From: Elephas maximus indicus
Lineage: Eukaryota > Chordata > Mammalia > Proboscidea > Elephantidae
Assembly: GCF_024166365.1 (NCBI RefSeq)
Contig: NC_064827.1
Span: 50,372,635-50,436,634, forward strand
Reading direction: 5' to 3'
Length of the DNA stretch: 64,000 nucleotides
The translations under genes were made by a program, and so were the position numbers. Of the stretch, positions 10,352-20,353 are shown in pieces (the first letter of the stretch is position 1; each line of letters begins with the position of its first letter). Under the pieces are notes generated by a model. That model had not been told where the DNA came from. It worked only from the letters and a program-made list of their open reading frames with translations, and made no database searches.

Positions 10352-10692
10352 AGAGTACTCTGGTAGCTCAATGATAGAATTCTCGCCTTCCACGCAGGAG
10401 ACCAAGGTTTGATTCCTGGCCAGTGTACTCCATGCGCAGCCACAACCCTTCATCAGTGGAGGCTTGCATGTTGCTATGATGTTGAGCAGGTTTCAGCGGA
10501 GCTCTCACACTAAGATGGACTAGGAGAAAGGCCTGGCAATCTAATTCTGAAAATCAGCCAGTGAAACCGTATGGATCACAGTGGTCCAATCCACAACCAA
10601 TGGTGGGGATAGCGCAGGACTGGACAGTGTTTCATTACATTGTGCATAGGGTCGCCGTGAACCGAGGGCCGACTTGACAGCCACCAACAACT
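10352..10692 (+). repeat. tRNA-Gly-headed composite SINE with RTE-like body
   Basis: The 5' part (about 10356-10430) reads GGTAGCTCAATGATAGAATT, CTCGCC and GGTTTGATTCCTGGCC: a degraded tRNA-Gly(GCC) with A and B boxes. The middle (about 10465-10575: GCATGTTGCTATGATG, CAGGTTTCAGCGGAGCTC, AGGAGAAAGGCCTGGCAATC, ATCAGCCAGTGAAAACC-like) matches the RTE 5' UTR seen at 61885-62040, with an internal gap. The 3' part (CAGGACTGGACAGTGTTTCA ... GACAGCCACCAACAACTG) matches the RTE 3' end. A second copy lies on the minus strand at 44312-44660. Confidence 0.85.
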
Positions 10693-10771
10693 GTTGTGTG
10701 TATGAATGGTTCCCCTCTTATATATTTGATTAGGTTCCCCTCTTATGTATTTCCCTATCCTAGCATTTAAC

Positions 10772-10972
10772 CAGGAGCCCTGGTGGTACAGTGGTTAATC
10801 GCTCAGCTGCTAACTGAAAACTTGGTGGTCTGAACCCCCTAGCTGCTCTGTGGGAGAAAAGACCTGAAGATCTGCTCCTGTAAAGATTACAGCCTTAGAA
10901 ACCCCATGGGGCAGTTTGCTTAGTCCTATAGGGTTGCTATGAGTTGGAATCAACTCGACAGCACACAACATA
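10772..10972 (+). repeat. AfroSINE-type SINE, long form with ACAACA-type tail
   Basis: AGGAGCCCTGGTGGTACAG start, long middle segment, and end CAACTCGACAGCACACAACA, an RTE-like tail rather than GGGTTTGGTTTT. Target-site duplication AGCATTTAAC at 10762-10771 and 10973-10982. Confidence 0.9.
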
Positions 10973-11135
10973 AGCATTTAACATATGGTAATTACCGTTT
11001 TTACTTATCTGTATCTCCCTTTAGCCTGTGAGTCTGTGAGGACAGGGAACTGCATCTGTCATTCATTTTCATATCCCTAAAACTTAGCAGGATGTCTGTC
11101 ACATAAATAGGTACTCCATATTTGTTGAAAGAACA

Positions 11136-11489
11136 TATGTGGCTCAAAGAAGCTATATGATATATTGTACAAAGTCTCACTTCTACTAAAGGTCAGAACA
11201 GATACTGGATTCTAGGTCCCTTGACCTCAAGTCCAGTGCTCCTTTACACTTGTTTTCACACCTGTTATTTTCTGTATTCTTATGCCTACTCTTAGAGATA
11301 AGGACAAATGGAAACACTGAGTCTCCATAAGATGATATTAACTAAAGCACGTCCAGATCTTTGAACTCCTAGACCAGGATTTCTGTATAACTGCTCTATC
11401 ACAAGTACATCTTCTACCCATTTAATTGGTTATGCTAATGACATTCTTTAGATATGTGATCTACCTTTTATGTCTAATTTGTAAAAAAT
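11136..11489. other. TMEFF1 intron, nothing firm
   Basis: Parts such as CTGGATTCTAGGTCCCTTGA may be a faint MIR, but I cannot support it. Confidence 0.4.
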
Positions 11490-11640
11490 GATATAAAATG
11501 GACATAATGGTATCTGTCTCATAGAGTTGCATAAAGATTAAATGAAAATACATATCAAGTGATTAGAACAGTGTCTGATATCCTCTAAGTGCTCGATAAA
11601 TGTTAGCTCTTATTATTTAATAATTTGTTACTTTTCATAC
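11490..11640 (+). repeat. MIR fragment (3' half)
   Basis: TGTCTCATAGAGTTGCATAA, AGATTAAATGAAAATACAT and TGCTCGATAAATGTTAGCTC follow the MIR 3' half. From 11641 to 12016 no feature is seen. Confidence 0.75.
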
Positions 11641-12016
11641 TTGAATCATATCAAACTTGGATTAGTTACAACCCCAGAGCCCCTGAAATATTAGTTTCCT
11701 GTGTTGATACAGAGTGGTATATCCTTTAAAATAGAAAATTGCCTGTATTCCCATCGGAAACATAGTAGATTAGTCCCAGTTTTATTCCCTGTACTCATAG
11801 TATCTGACTAGATTAGGAAGGCCATTTTTTAGTAAGCTCTTACTTAAGGCAGTTTGAGGAATTGTGTATGCCTCAAATGCTTGCCTGACCTTGATATGAT
11901 CGCATGGATAATTTAGTGCCTAGGCCGGTTTTTGTTTTTAGTTTTAGAAGAATGTTTCTATTATTCTATATATTACCAAATAATTTTTTCAAATTGAAGT
12001 GAATTTCATGTAATCT

Positions 12017-12221
12017 TGTTAGTTGGTGTTAGTTGATTCCAACTCATGGCAACCCCAGGTGTGCAGAGTAGAACTGCTCCATAGGATTTTTAAGGCTGTA
12101 ACTTTTTGGAAGCAGATCACCAGAACTGTCTTCTGAGGCTTCTCTAGGTGGGTTTGAACCACCGTCCTTTTGGCAACGGCTAGTAGTTGATAGCTTAACC
12201 AGTTTGTGTTACCAGGGACTC
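12017..12221 (-). repeat. AfroSINE-type SINE, third form (CTGACACACA-type body)
   Basis: Minus strand: TGTTAGTTGGTG tail, GACTCATGGCAACCCC, TTTTGGAAGCAGATCACCAG, TGGGTTTGAACC and ACCAGGGACTC. This subgroup is recognisable by the GGTCTGGTGATCTGCTTCC-like middle on its sense strand. Confidence 0.85.
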
Positions 12222-12776
12222 ATAAACATTCAGTTAACCATTTTAAAGTATACAGTTAGAGGCATTTCGTGCATTCACAAAGTTGTGCAACCACCACCTC
12301 ACTCTAGTTACAGAACTTTTTCATCACCTGGGAATGCCACCCCGTCCCCATTTAAGTGGTCACCCCCGTTCCCTCTCCCCTCATCCCCTGGTAACCACTA
12401 ATCTGCGTTATGTCTCTGTGGATTTACCTATTCTGGATATTTCATACAAAAGGAATGATACAATCTGTGACCTTTTGTGTCCAGCTTCTTTCACTTACGT
12501 GTTTTCAAAGTTCTCCAGTTGTAGCATGTATCAGTATTTTATTCCTTCTTATGGCTGAGTAATATTCCATTGTATGTATATACCACAATTTGTTTATGTA
12601 TTCATCTGTTGATGTAAATTTGGGTTGTTTCCATCTTTTGCCTATTATGAATAATGCTGCAGTGAACATTGGTGGACGAGTTTCTGTTTGACTAACTGTT
12701 TTCAGTTCTTTTAGGTATATAACTAGGAATGGAATTGCTGGGTCATATGGTAACTCTGTGTTTAACTTCATGGACC
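12222..12776 (-). mobile_element. L1 LINE: ORF2 C-terminus and 3' UTR remnant
   Basis: Minus-strand reading YDPAIPFLVIYLKELKT, MFTAALFIIGKRWKQPK and NKLWYIHTMEYYSAIRRNK: the well-known L1 ORF2 C-terminus (about 12505-12765). 12222-12500 is the antisense 3' UTR (TGTGCAACCACCACCTCACT, CCTGGTAACCACTAATCTGC). It is cut by the SINE at 12777. Confidence 0.9.
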
Positions 12777-12990
12777 AAACAAAAAAATCCAAACCCACTG
12801 CCATCTAGTCGATTCTGACTTGTAGTGACTGTATAGAACAGAGTAGAACCGTCGTGTAGGGTTTCCAAGGCTGTAAATCTTTACAGAAGCAGAATGCCAC
12901 ATCTTGCTCCCACAGAGTGACTGGTGGGTTCGAACCACTGACCTTTCAGTTTGCAGCTGAGTGCTTAACTGCTGTGCCACCAGGGCTCCT
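12777..12990 (-). repeat. AfroSINE-type SINE, long form
   Basis: CCAAACCCACTGCCATCTAG, then AAATCTTTACAGAAGCAGAA and GCCACCAGGGCTCCTGGG. Long-form middle segment present. Confidence 0.92.
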
Positions 12991-14950
12991 GGGAACTTTG
13001 TGAAAGAGGTGAAATTTGAGCTGGACCTTCAAGGATGGTTAGGATTTGAAGAAGGGTGAAAAGCATATTTAAGGAGGATGCAAGATCATGAGCAACGGTA
13101 TAGAGGCAAACATTATGATAGGATGTATTAGACAGTGGTAAAGAACCCTTTTTTTGCTGGAGAGTAGGGGTCTGAGAGGTAGAAGTGGAAGACAAGGCTA
13201 GAGAGATAGCTTGAGGGCAGATTGTGTAATATCTTGAATGCTTTCTAGGGAATTTAGATTTTATTTGTAGGCAGCGGGGAAACATTAATATTTTTGAAAA
13301 AAAGGGAGGCTACAGAGTTAACTGTTTGAATGAGTGATACCTGGTAGAAACATATGAAATCATTGGACTGGAGGCAGGGAGACCGATTAGACTCAAAAGC
13401 AATAGGCATCTGCTTAGATGTGGGACCAAGAGAGTTAAAAGCAGCTTAAGATTTTAGGCTCAGATGACTTGGATGATATGTTATATTTATAGAAGTGGGG
13501 ACGTTGGGAAATGAAAGGTGTTTGGAGTAAGATAGGGAAGAACTTAATCACGGAGGTGATTAATTTTATTTCAGTGTTTGTGGTGCTTTTGGAACTGATC
13601 CAGGTGACTTATTCAGCATAAATTTGCAAGTCACTTCTCGGGTGTGGAGGTGGTAACTGAAACCCTGAGAGTGGGTGAGAGCGATTATAGAGCTGCACTG
13701 TCGCCACTAGCCACATGTGGCTATTTAAATTTCAGTTACTTAAAAAGTCGGTGTCTCAGTTACATTAGCCATATTTCAAGTGCTCAGTAGCTACGTGTGG
13801 CTAGTGGCTACCCTATGGGATAAAGTAGATATGGAACATTTCTAGAATTGCCAAAAGTTCACCTGAACAGCACTCTTATTCAGTAAGGAGAGAAAGCTCA
13901 ACTTGAGATGAAGCAGAAGGAAGAACCAGAGGAAGGGAAACAAGAGAGAACAGTGGCGCAGAAGCCAAAAGAGAATATTTCACGAGGGAAAGGATGACTA
14001 GTAGATTAAAACGTGTAGAAAGGTAGTAGACGATGAGAAACTTTGTTACTGAATTTGAAGACAAGGGAACCATTGACAATCTTGGACTGAGAAGTTTTTG
14101 TAGAGTTATGAAGATGAAGCCTAAAGTGTGAAAGAGGAGTTCCGTAACACCTTTTTTATCACCAAGATACCCTTGCTTCATTCCTGAGCTTTCACGTCAT
14201 CTCAGCCCATACCCTGTCTTCGGTTTCAGTCTTGAACCTCAGTAGCCTTCACTACTTCTGCTGGCCAGGGATATTATCAGAGAGATCATTGTGTCCATCA
14301 GTTGGCAACTTTTGTTCATATATTGTAATACAGCTCTTTTGATGTCCCTTTAATGGTCTTGACAGATTAGCCTTATCATAGTGCTTGTTTGAGGTAAGAC
14401 TGTGAGCCAGATGCTAAAATCATTGAAGAAAGTCAGAGAGTGTATTTAGTGCAGCATGGTAGAGCACAGCACCATGATGAGGATGGTTGGATGGCTGTAC
14501 AGGTGGGTGGCGTGGGTTTCTAAGAGAGGAAAGTAGTTGGGAGTTGCAAATGGAATGCTGGTCTGGAGGTGACAGTAGTAAGCACATCAGAGAAAGGTGG
14601 AAGGAAAAGGGGTCTAGGAAGTAACTTGGTGCATCAGGGAGATGAAAGAATTAGTTTCTAAGGGAGTAGTTGAGAATGTGGATGAGTTTTTCAAATTAGA
14701 AAAGATACTTTGCTGGCCAGAGTGGAAAGGAGAGTAGAGGAAGAGTTAGGACTGGTATGGAGAACAGCGGGGGTTGGATATGAGACGGTGGGAGGAGTTG
14801 GAGGGTGGATAGGAGTTTATACCTAGGTAGGTAATTCTCGATAATGGGATCAGAGGAGACTGGGGTTAGGGAAGGATGTGGGGACGAATAAGTTAGTAAT
14901 GAGGTTTGGCATGAGGAAGAAATAATGGGTATTTGACTTTTTTTAATTGG
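12991..14950 (-). repeat. Long degraded L2-type LINE tract, antisense
   Basis: Purine-rich text such as TTTAGATTTTATTTGTAGGC, GGACTGGAGGCAGGGAGACC and, near 14880, GGTTAGGGAAGGATGTGGGG is the antisense of L2 ORF2 C-terminal and 3' sequence (sense form: GATCATGTCACTCCCCTGCT and neighbours). A MER5-type element interrupts it at 13691-13875. Inner boundaries are uncertain, and 14130-14450 may not belong. Confidence 0.5.
13691..13875 (+). mobile_element. MER5-type hAT-Charlie element
   Basis: CTGCACTGTCGCCACTAGCC, ACATGTGGCTATTTAAATTT and GTGTGGCTAGTGGCTACCC, the paired CCACATGTGGCTA motifs that characterise MER5. Ends AACAGCACTC. Confidence 0.85.
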
Positions 14951-15569
14951 AAGAGTTTGCAGAAATAATGAGCCCTGGAGTTACAGATGCAACTTGGATG
15001 TAGTTGCAGCCTCAGTGGCTTTCCTTCGGGTGCATGTCTCAGTTGCTTACAGCTACTCCTTATGATTTATTTTGGTAGCACACTGAAGAACAAATAACAC
15101 TGGAGCAAGCCTTTACAGACAAGCAGTCCTGGTACTGGGTTTTGTTATGACATCATCACTTAGAACCATACTGTCCTTTGTATTTGAAAACACTACTACT
15201 GTAGTGCTTTTTTTTTTTTTTTTTTTTTAATGAATGCTTCTGTGAGTGCAAGGAGGCACTGAGTGACCAAGTATACTTTTTGTATTGCACACACAGAGAC
15301 AGTGTTCAGAGATTAGCAGTTGCAGCTGCTGTACAGGGAGCCTGTTACCACTTGCCTGAGAACATTGTTTAGAGAGGACGATTCTGTGCCTAGCTTTTGC
15401 TGTGTGGTGGCTTCCTCTGTGCATGGTTTCTGAAGCCATAATTTATCTTTAAAACTTTTTCTCTTTTATTTTTGAAGTTGTCTGGTTTATTTGGCCTAGA
15501 GAGCAGGTACTCACTCAGACACTCCATTTTTATCCATTCCCTACACATACTCCCACTGTAGTTTGGTGA
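14951..15569. other. TMEFF1 intron with 21-T run
   Basis: A T21 homopolymer at 15208-15228 is followed to the right by about 230 bp of unassigned sequence. A minus-strand retrocopy with a poly(A) tail is possible but I cannot name a source. Nothing else is seen. Confidence 0.4.
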
Positions 15570-15740
15570 AGTAACAGTGTAATGGCTAACAGCTTGAGCT
15601 CTCAGTCAGGCTTGGTTGACCATTTAAAAGCTGTGTGGCCTGTTTTCTCTGCTCAGTGACTATATCTGTAAAGTGGAGGTGGTAGTATCTAATGCCTAGG
15701 ACTACTCTGAATATTAAATAATATATTGCCGAATTTATTA
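15570..15740 (+). repeat. MIR
   Basis: TAATGGCTAACAGCTTGAGC, AGCTGTGTGGCCTGTTTTCT and ATATCTGTAAAGTGGAGGTG follow the MIR consensus in order. Confidence 0.75.
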
Positions 15741-15871
15741 TAGATGTTATTATGAGGATTGTTAATACTTTTGTTTTCTTGTTTCATTGTTAGTAGCCTG
15801 GCTATGCTCAAAGGTCTCGCCATTGGTGAGAGTGCCTATCTTGCTATTTAATATGGTTCATGAGTGACATC

Positions 15872-16031
15872 AAAAACCAAAGAACTTAGCCTATTACCAT
15901 CAATTCTTACTCATAGCAACCTTATAGGACAGAGTAGGATTGCCCCATAGTTTCCAAGGAGCGGCTGGTGGATTCGAACTGCCAACCTTGGTTAGCAGCC
16001 GAGCTCTTAACCATGGTGCCACCGGGGCTCC
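15872..16031 (-). repeat. AfroSINE-type SINE
   Basis: Minus strand, ending GGTGCCACCGGGGCTCC. Target-site duplication TGAGTRACATC (one mismatch) at 15861-15871 and 16032-16042. Confidence 0.92.
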
Positions 16032-16049
16032 TGAGTAACATCCATAGGG

Positions 16050-16290
16050 TATTTATCCATTTAACAATTATTTATCGAGTGCCCTACTGTATGCATTAGA
16101 TAAATAATTGTTGGATGGATAAATATATTTGATAACATTTCACTTATTTATGTTATTATTTAATCCTTGCAACAATCATGTTATCTTTATTTTAAAGATG
16201 AAACAAACCATGATGGTTTGTGGCTCATGTAGAATGGCAGAGCAGGGACTTTCCTGAGCCTAAGTCCTGATGCTCTTCCCATTGTATCAT
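16050..16290 (-). repeat. MIR/L2 fragments
   Basis: TTATCGAGTGCCCTACTGTA and AGAGCAGGGACTTTCCTGAG ... CTGATGCTCTTCCCATTGTA follow the antisense MIR order. Confidence 0.6.
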
Positions 16291-17206
16291 ACCTATTCTA
16301 GAATTTTGTTATGCTTCCTCGCTTTTTCCTGTACTTAATTTCCTTCAGAATATTAATCTACTCTAAACTGTCACTTTAGTGAACTTTCAGGTTTGTCCTC
16401 TGCCTTGATTTTTCTCCCAGGTACTAGTTTCATAGAATCAGTTGCCCAGTGAGTCTTTCTACTAACTTTTTACTTAGGCTGCGATTACCTCAAACTCCAG
16501 CAACTACCATAGTGCCTGGAACATACCTGAACATAGTAGGCACTTAATACATTTTGAATGATTGAAGGTCAAAATTTAAACTCAGTTTACTATAATTTCT
16601 CTACAGATCACCCTGCTGTTAGTTCAAATGTAGTGTTATTTTTCATAATTCTGTACTTTAAGAGCATCTCCAATAAAGAAGACAGGTCTCTTCTACTAAA
16701 TACTTAAATGCACTGGGGTTAGTGCTGGGCACCACTCTTAGAGATAGGTGTTGCAAACTAGTTCAAAAAGAAAGTTTGGCCTTAAGAAGAAAAGACCGGT
16801 AGGCAGTGGGGGACCAGAGGCATGGAGAGATCCATACAAAGTTAGAGAGCGAATTCATGCAACATAAGGAAAATCTGACAAACAGGGGAATGAACTATAT
16901 TTTTATGATGAATTCTTCATCTCTGGGAGTATTCAAGTAGAAAAAGGCCCTCGGGGATATAACTGAAGCTATTCCTTCATTTGACCGGATGGAATCCAAG
17001 GACCCTTCCAAATCTCAGTTTCTGAGATGATTCACTTTCCAAAGCATCTCTCAAGTCATGTTTATTTTTTTCTGTATCTCTAGTATCTGTTCTTTTCTTT
17101 CTATCCTACGCTGTGCTCTAGCTTAGCTTTTCATTGCTGTAAGCTTGGGTTATGTAAGAGCCTCCTAATTGGTGCCTGGCCTTCCTAGTCTTTGCACCCC
17201 CTGCAC
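16291..17206. other. TMEFF1 intron, one L2 tail
   Basis: 16480-16560 is an L2 3' tail (ATAGTGCCTGGAACATACC ... TAGTAGGCACTTAATACATT). Otherwise nothing is recognised. Confidence 0.5.
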
Positions 17207-17450
17207 ACACTGGTATCCAATTAATTTTTTAACAGCTTTATTGATATATAATTTATATACCATGAAGTGTACCTGTTTAAAGTGTACAATTCAGTGTTTT
17301 TTAGTATATTTACAGAGTTTTGCAACCATTACCATAATCTAATTTTAGAACATTTTCAACATCCCCCAGAGAAATCTTGCACCCATTAGCAGTCACTCCC
17401 CATGCCCTCTAACTCCCAATCCTGGGCAGCCACTCTCAATAAAACATCGT
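17207..17450 (-). repeat. L1 3' UTR remnant
   Basis: ACAGCTTTATTGATATATAA, AGTGTACAATTCAGTGTTTT and GCAACCATTACCATAATCTA are the common antisense L1 3' UTR. The same sequence recurs at 26145-26290. Confidence 0.8.
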
Positions 17451-17459
17451 TTTCATTGA

Positions 17460-18015
17460 GCTGCTCTCAAGTTAAAACGCTTTCAGTGTTTTTCTTATCC
17501 ATATGATTAAGAAAACATTTCACATTTGGAATTGAAATTTTTCCACAATCTGATTGTAGCCTACTTTTCCAGCCTTGACTTATACCTGCCCCTAGTCTGA
17601 ACGTAAAGCTCTTGCTAGGCTGATCTGCTCCTTGTTCTTGAGAGTGCTGTGTGCATTTCGCCTTCTCTTCATCCTCCACCATCCTCCTATTCTGTATACC
17701 TGTGCTTTGAGGCCTAACTTGGGTCCCACCCTATTTATGACTCCTTTCCTCAGTAACTTAGCCTGCAATTAGTTCTCCACTGAACTTGAATTTCCTTCTG
17801 TAGCATCTGGTATTTGTAAAACCTTTTTTTGTCATTAAATTGTAAGCTACCGTGTGAGACCCCTCTCTCTTGTGTTGTTCAGTGTGCACATGTTGATTTC
17901 CTAAATTGATTATAAGCTTCTTGAGGGCAGGGACCATGTATGCTTTTTCCTTGTATCTTCTGTAGCTTAGACAAGCTTCTGGCTATGCACAGAAATGTAC
18001 TAAGTATAATGGAAT
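17460..18015 (+). repeat. L2-type LINE 3' region
   Basis: Ends with the L2 tail ATTATAAGCTTCTTGAGGGC, AGGGACCATGTATGC and TACTAAGTATAATGGAATGA. The upstream part is weaker. Confidence 0.6.
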
Positions 18016-18889
18016 GAATAATGTTGGAATTGGACAGAATGCTGAATTTGGACTCTGTGACAGCCGCAGACTTCATAGCTTTACCAGACATGTCCATGTT
18101 TTATGTGGCTTCATTTTGTCAAGAGCTTGATATCACATTCTTCCATTAATTCATTCAGCAAATGTTGGTTGGTGCTCAAAACTCTGGTCTTAATTAACTT
18201 TTTTCTCAGGAAACTGTGTGTTATTCTTGAAATTTCCTGCTGTTGATAAGATTTTCTTATGGTAGGTTAGTTTGTAACCAGAACCTCTGTAGACCTATAT
18301 GGTCCTATTGTTATTCACATTATAGTACTTTATTATTGTAGATTGTTTCATAACTTCAGCCTCTATAGCCCCATCGTTGTATACTTTTCTGGTGTGTCAC
18401 ACCAGAAAAGTATAGTATCATGTTCTGAGAAGTTGTAGGATGACGAGTGCTACGGGAGACAGTTGCTTTTCTCAAGTCGCTTATGGGCTGATTGGGAATG
18501 TACAGTAACATTTTTTCGTTTGAAACCATAGCTTAAAAAGTACGTTTGATTTTGTTAATTTGACCTCTGTTAAATTATTCCTAATTAAAGCTAATTGCTT
18601 TAAGAAAGTCTTCTGCTTTGATCACAAATATTAATAAATAAAAAATGTATTCATTTAAGTTTCAGCCTCTCTTGTGAACACAGGGTAGGACTAATAAATG
18701 CATTCCTGTTCACTAAGTGGGGATTTAAAGCAGAAAACATCTTTGGATAATTCATTTTGTCAATGGAAAACAACAAAAATACAATTCATAGTTTTTCTCC
18801 CAGTAAAGGATTTTAAGTTGTAAAACTGAACACTTTTACAGTATAACATATCAACAAGTGAAAAATTAGAATGCAACAAATATTTATTG
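18016..18889. other. TMEFF1 intron with a 35-bp palindrome
   Basis: No exon or named repeat. It holds the palindrome at 18380-18414, listed separately. Confidence 0.5.
18380..18414. repeat. Perfect 17-bp inverted repeat with 1-nt centre
   Basis: Left arm TATACTTTTCTGGTGTG (18380-18396), centre T, right arm CACACCAGAAAAGTATA (18398-18414): 17 of 17 pairs. As DNA this can extrude as a cruciform. Confidence 0.97.
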
Positions 18890-18894
18890 AATAC

Positions 18895-19146
18895 ATAATA
18901 ATAATTGGTAATATTTATAAAGCACAGATTGTGTACTGGGCACTGTTCTAGGTTCTTTATTACCTCATTTAGTCCTCAAACCAACCCTGAGAAGTAAATC
19001 TCATTAGTGTCTCTGTTTCCCAGATGAGGAAACTGGGGCCCAAGAATAGCTAAGTGACTGCCTTTATGTCACTCAGCTACACCTCTTGTAACCAAGATTT
19101 GAACCCAGGCGGTCTGACTTTAGAGCTGAGCTCTTAACCACTGTAC
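18895..19146 (-). repeat. Near full-length MIR
   Basis: ATTGTGTACTGGGCACTGTTC, CCCAGATGAGGAAACTGGGG, TTTGAACCCAGGCGGTCTGA and GAGCTCTTAACCACTGT in the antisense MIR order. Confidence 0.9.
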
Positions 19147-19371
19147 ATACTACATGCCAAATGTTAAGAGTTCTATAGATATAAGTAACACAACAGCTAG
19201 ATTTCAAGGAGCTCACAATCTAATGGTAGACTCTGATGAAAACAAATCAAATAGTTATAATACGGTATTTTACATGTTATAATAGACATAGGTGCTCATG
19301 ATCGTAATAGGCCAAGTGAGGGACTGATTTATTTTGCCACAGAAGAATTATGTTTGGAAGCTAGAGGATAA

Positions 19372-19480
19372 GATTATAAACTTTTTGAGGATAGGATATG
19401 TCTTAATTATTTTTGTATCCCCAGCACCTAGCAGAGTGCCTGGCACATAGAAGGTGATCAATAAGTGATAAATGAATAAG
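19372..19480 (+). repeat. L2 3' tail
   Basis: CCCCAGCACCTAGCAGAGTG, then CCTGGCACATAGAAGGTGAT and CAATAAGTGATAAATGAATA. Confidence 0.85.
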
Positions 19481-19489
19481 TCTTCTGTA

Positions 19490-19781
19490 CTGCACTGTCC
19501 AGTGTGGTAGCCACTACCCACACGTGGCTACGGTGCACTTGAATTGTGGCTGCCCAAAGATGTGCTGTGAGTGTAAAGTATTCACTGGGTTTGATGACTT
19601 ATTTAAAAAATGTAAAATATCTCAATTGATAAAATATTAATGGCATTTTGAAATGATAGTATTGTGGATATAGGGCTAAATAAACTGTTCAGATAATTTA
19701 CCTTTTTTTACTTTTTTAATATGGCTACTGGAAAATTTTTAATTACATATGTGCTGATGGTTACTTCTGTTAGACAGTGCA
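19490..19781 (+). mobile_element. MER5-type hAT-Charlie element, longer variant
   Basis: Starts CTGCACTGTCCAGTGTGGTA, has CCCACACGTGGCTACGG, and ends TAGACAGTGCAG: terminal inverted-repeat pattern of MER5/Charlie relatives. Confidence 0.75.
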
Positions 19782-19914
19782 GATCTTGTTCAGCCCTCGG
19801 GGGAGAAAATGACTTGACCAAGCTCACAAGGAAGCAAAGATATCCTTAGAATTTAAATTTTCTATGTATTGGATTCCCCAACTTCTAGTTCAGTTTTCCT
19901 TCTAGACATAAATT

Positions 19915-20124
19915 TTGCTGTTGTTGTTAATTGTCATTGAATCGATTATGACTCATGGTGACCCCATGTGTGTAGAGTAGCACTGCTCCATAGAGTTTTT
20001 AAGGCTGTGAGTTTTCGGAAGCAGATCCCTAGGCCTGTCTTCCTAGGTGCCTCTGGGTGGGTTTGAACTGCCAACCTTTTCACTAGAAATTGAGTGCTTA
20101 ATCATTTGTGTCTCCCAGGGACTC
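19915..20124 (-). repeat. AfroSINE-type SINE, third form
   Basis: Tail GTTGTTGTTAATTG (sense: CAATTAACAACAAC), GACTCATGGTGACCCC, TCGGAAGCAGATCCCTAGGC. Target-site duplication CATAAATT at 19907-19914 and 20125-20132. Confidence 0.87.
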
Positions 20125-20353
20125 CATAAATTAAGTTAGGACAATATAAATACATAAATTTTGAGGTAAAAAGACATCACTTTGGTTTTGTAAGGGATGA
20201 CATGATCTCTCTGCTTTAGTTACCCAGTCATTGAGCTTAATAATCACTAAAGATTTTTTTCTTTTATATGAAAATCTCTTTTTTTAGTTCTATTTTTCAC
20301 AATTGGCACCTCTGTTTTCCTTTATTGCTCCCCTTCCCACACACATGCACATA

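Larger units (their letters stand above)
10235..11135 (+). repeat. L2-type LINE 3' end, split by two SINEs
   Basis: 10235-10350 (GCCTGAAGCTCCTCC ... CAGTCTCAGCTTAAAAGTCA) and 11020-11135 (GTGAGGACAGGGAACTGCATC ... TAGGTACTCCATATTTGTTG) match the L2 3' region and its typical 3' tail. The SINEs at 10352-10692 and 10772-10972 sit between them. Confidence 0.7.

Noticed and set aside
10356..10430. tRNA-Gly gene
   Set aside because: A and B boxes are recognisable, but the acceptor stem is degraded and the head continues into an RTE-like SINE body; the second copy at 44590-44660 has the same layout.
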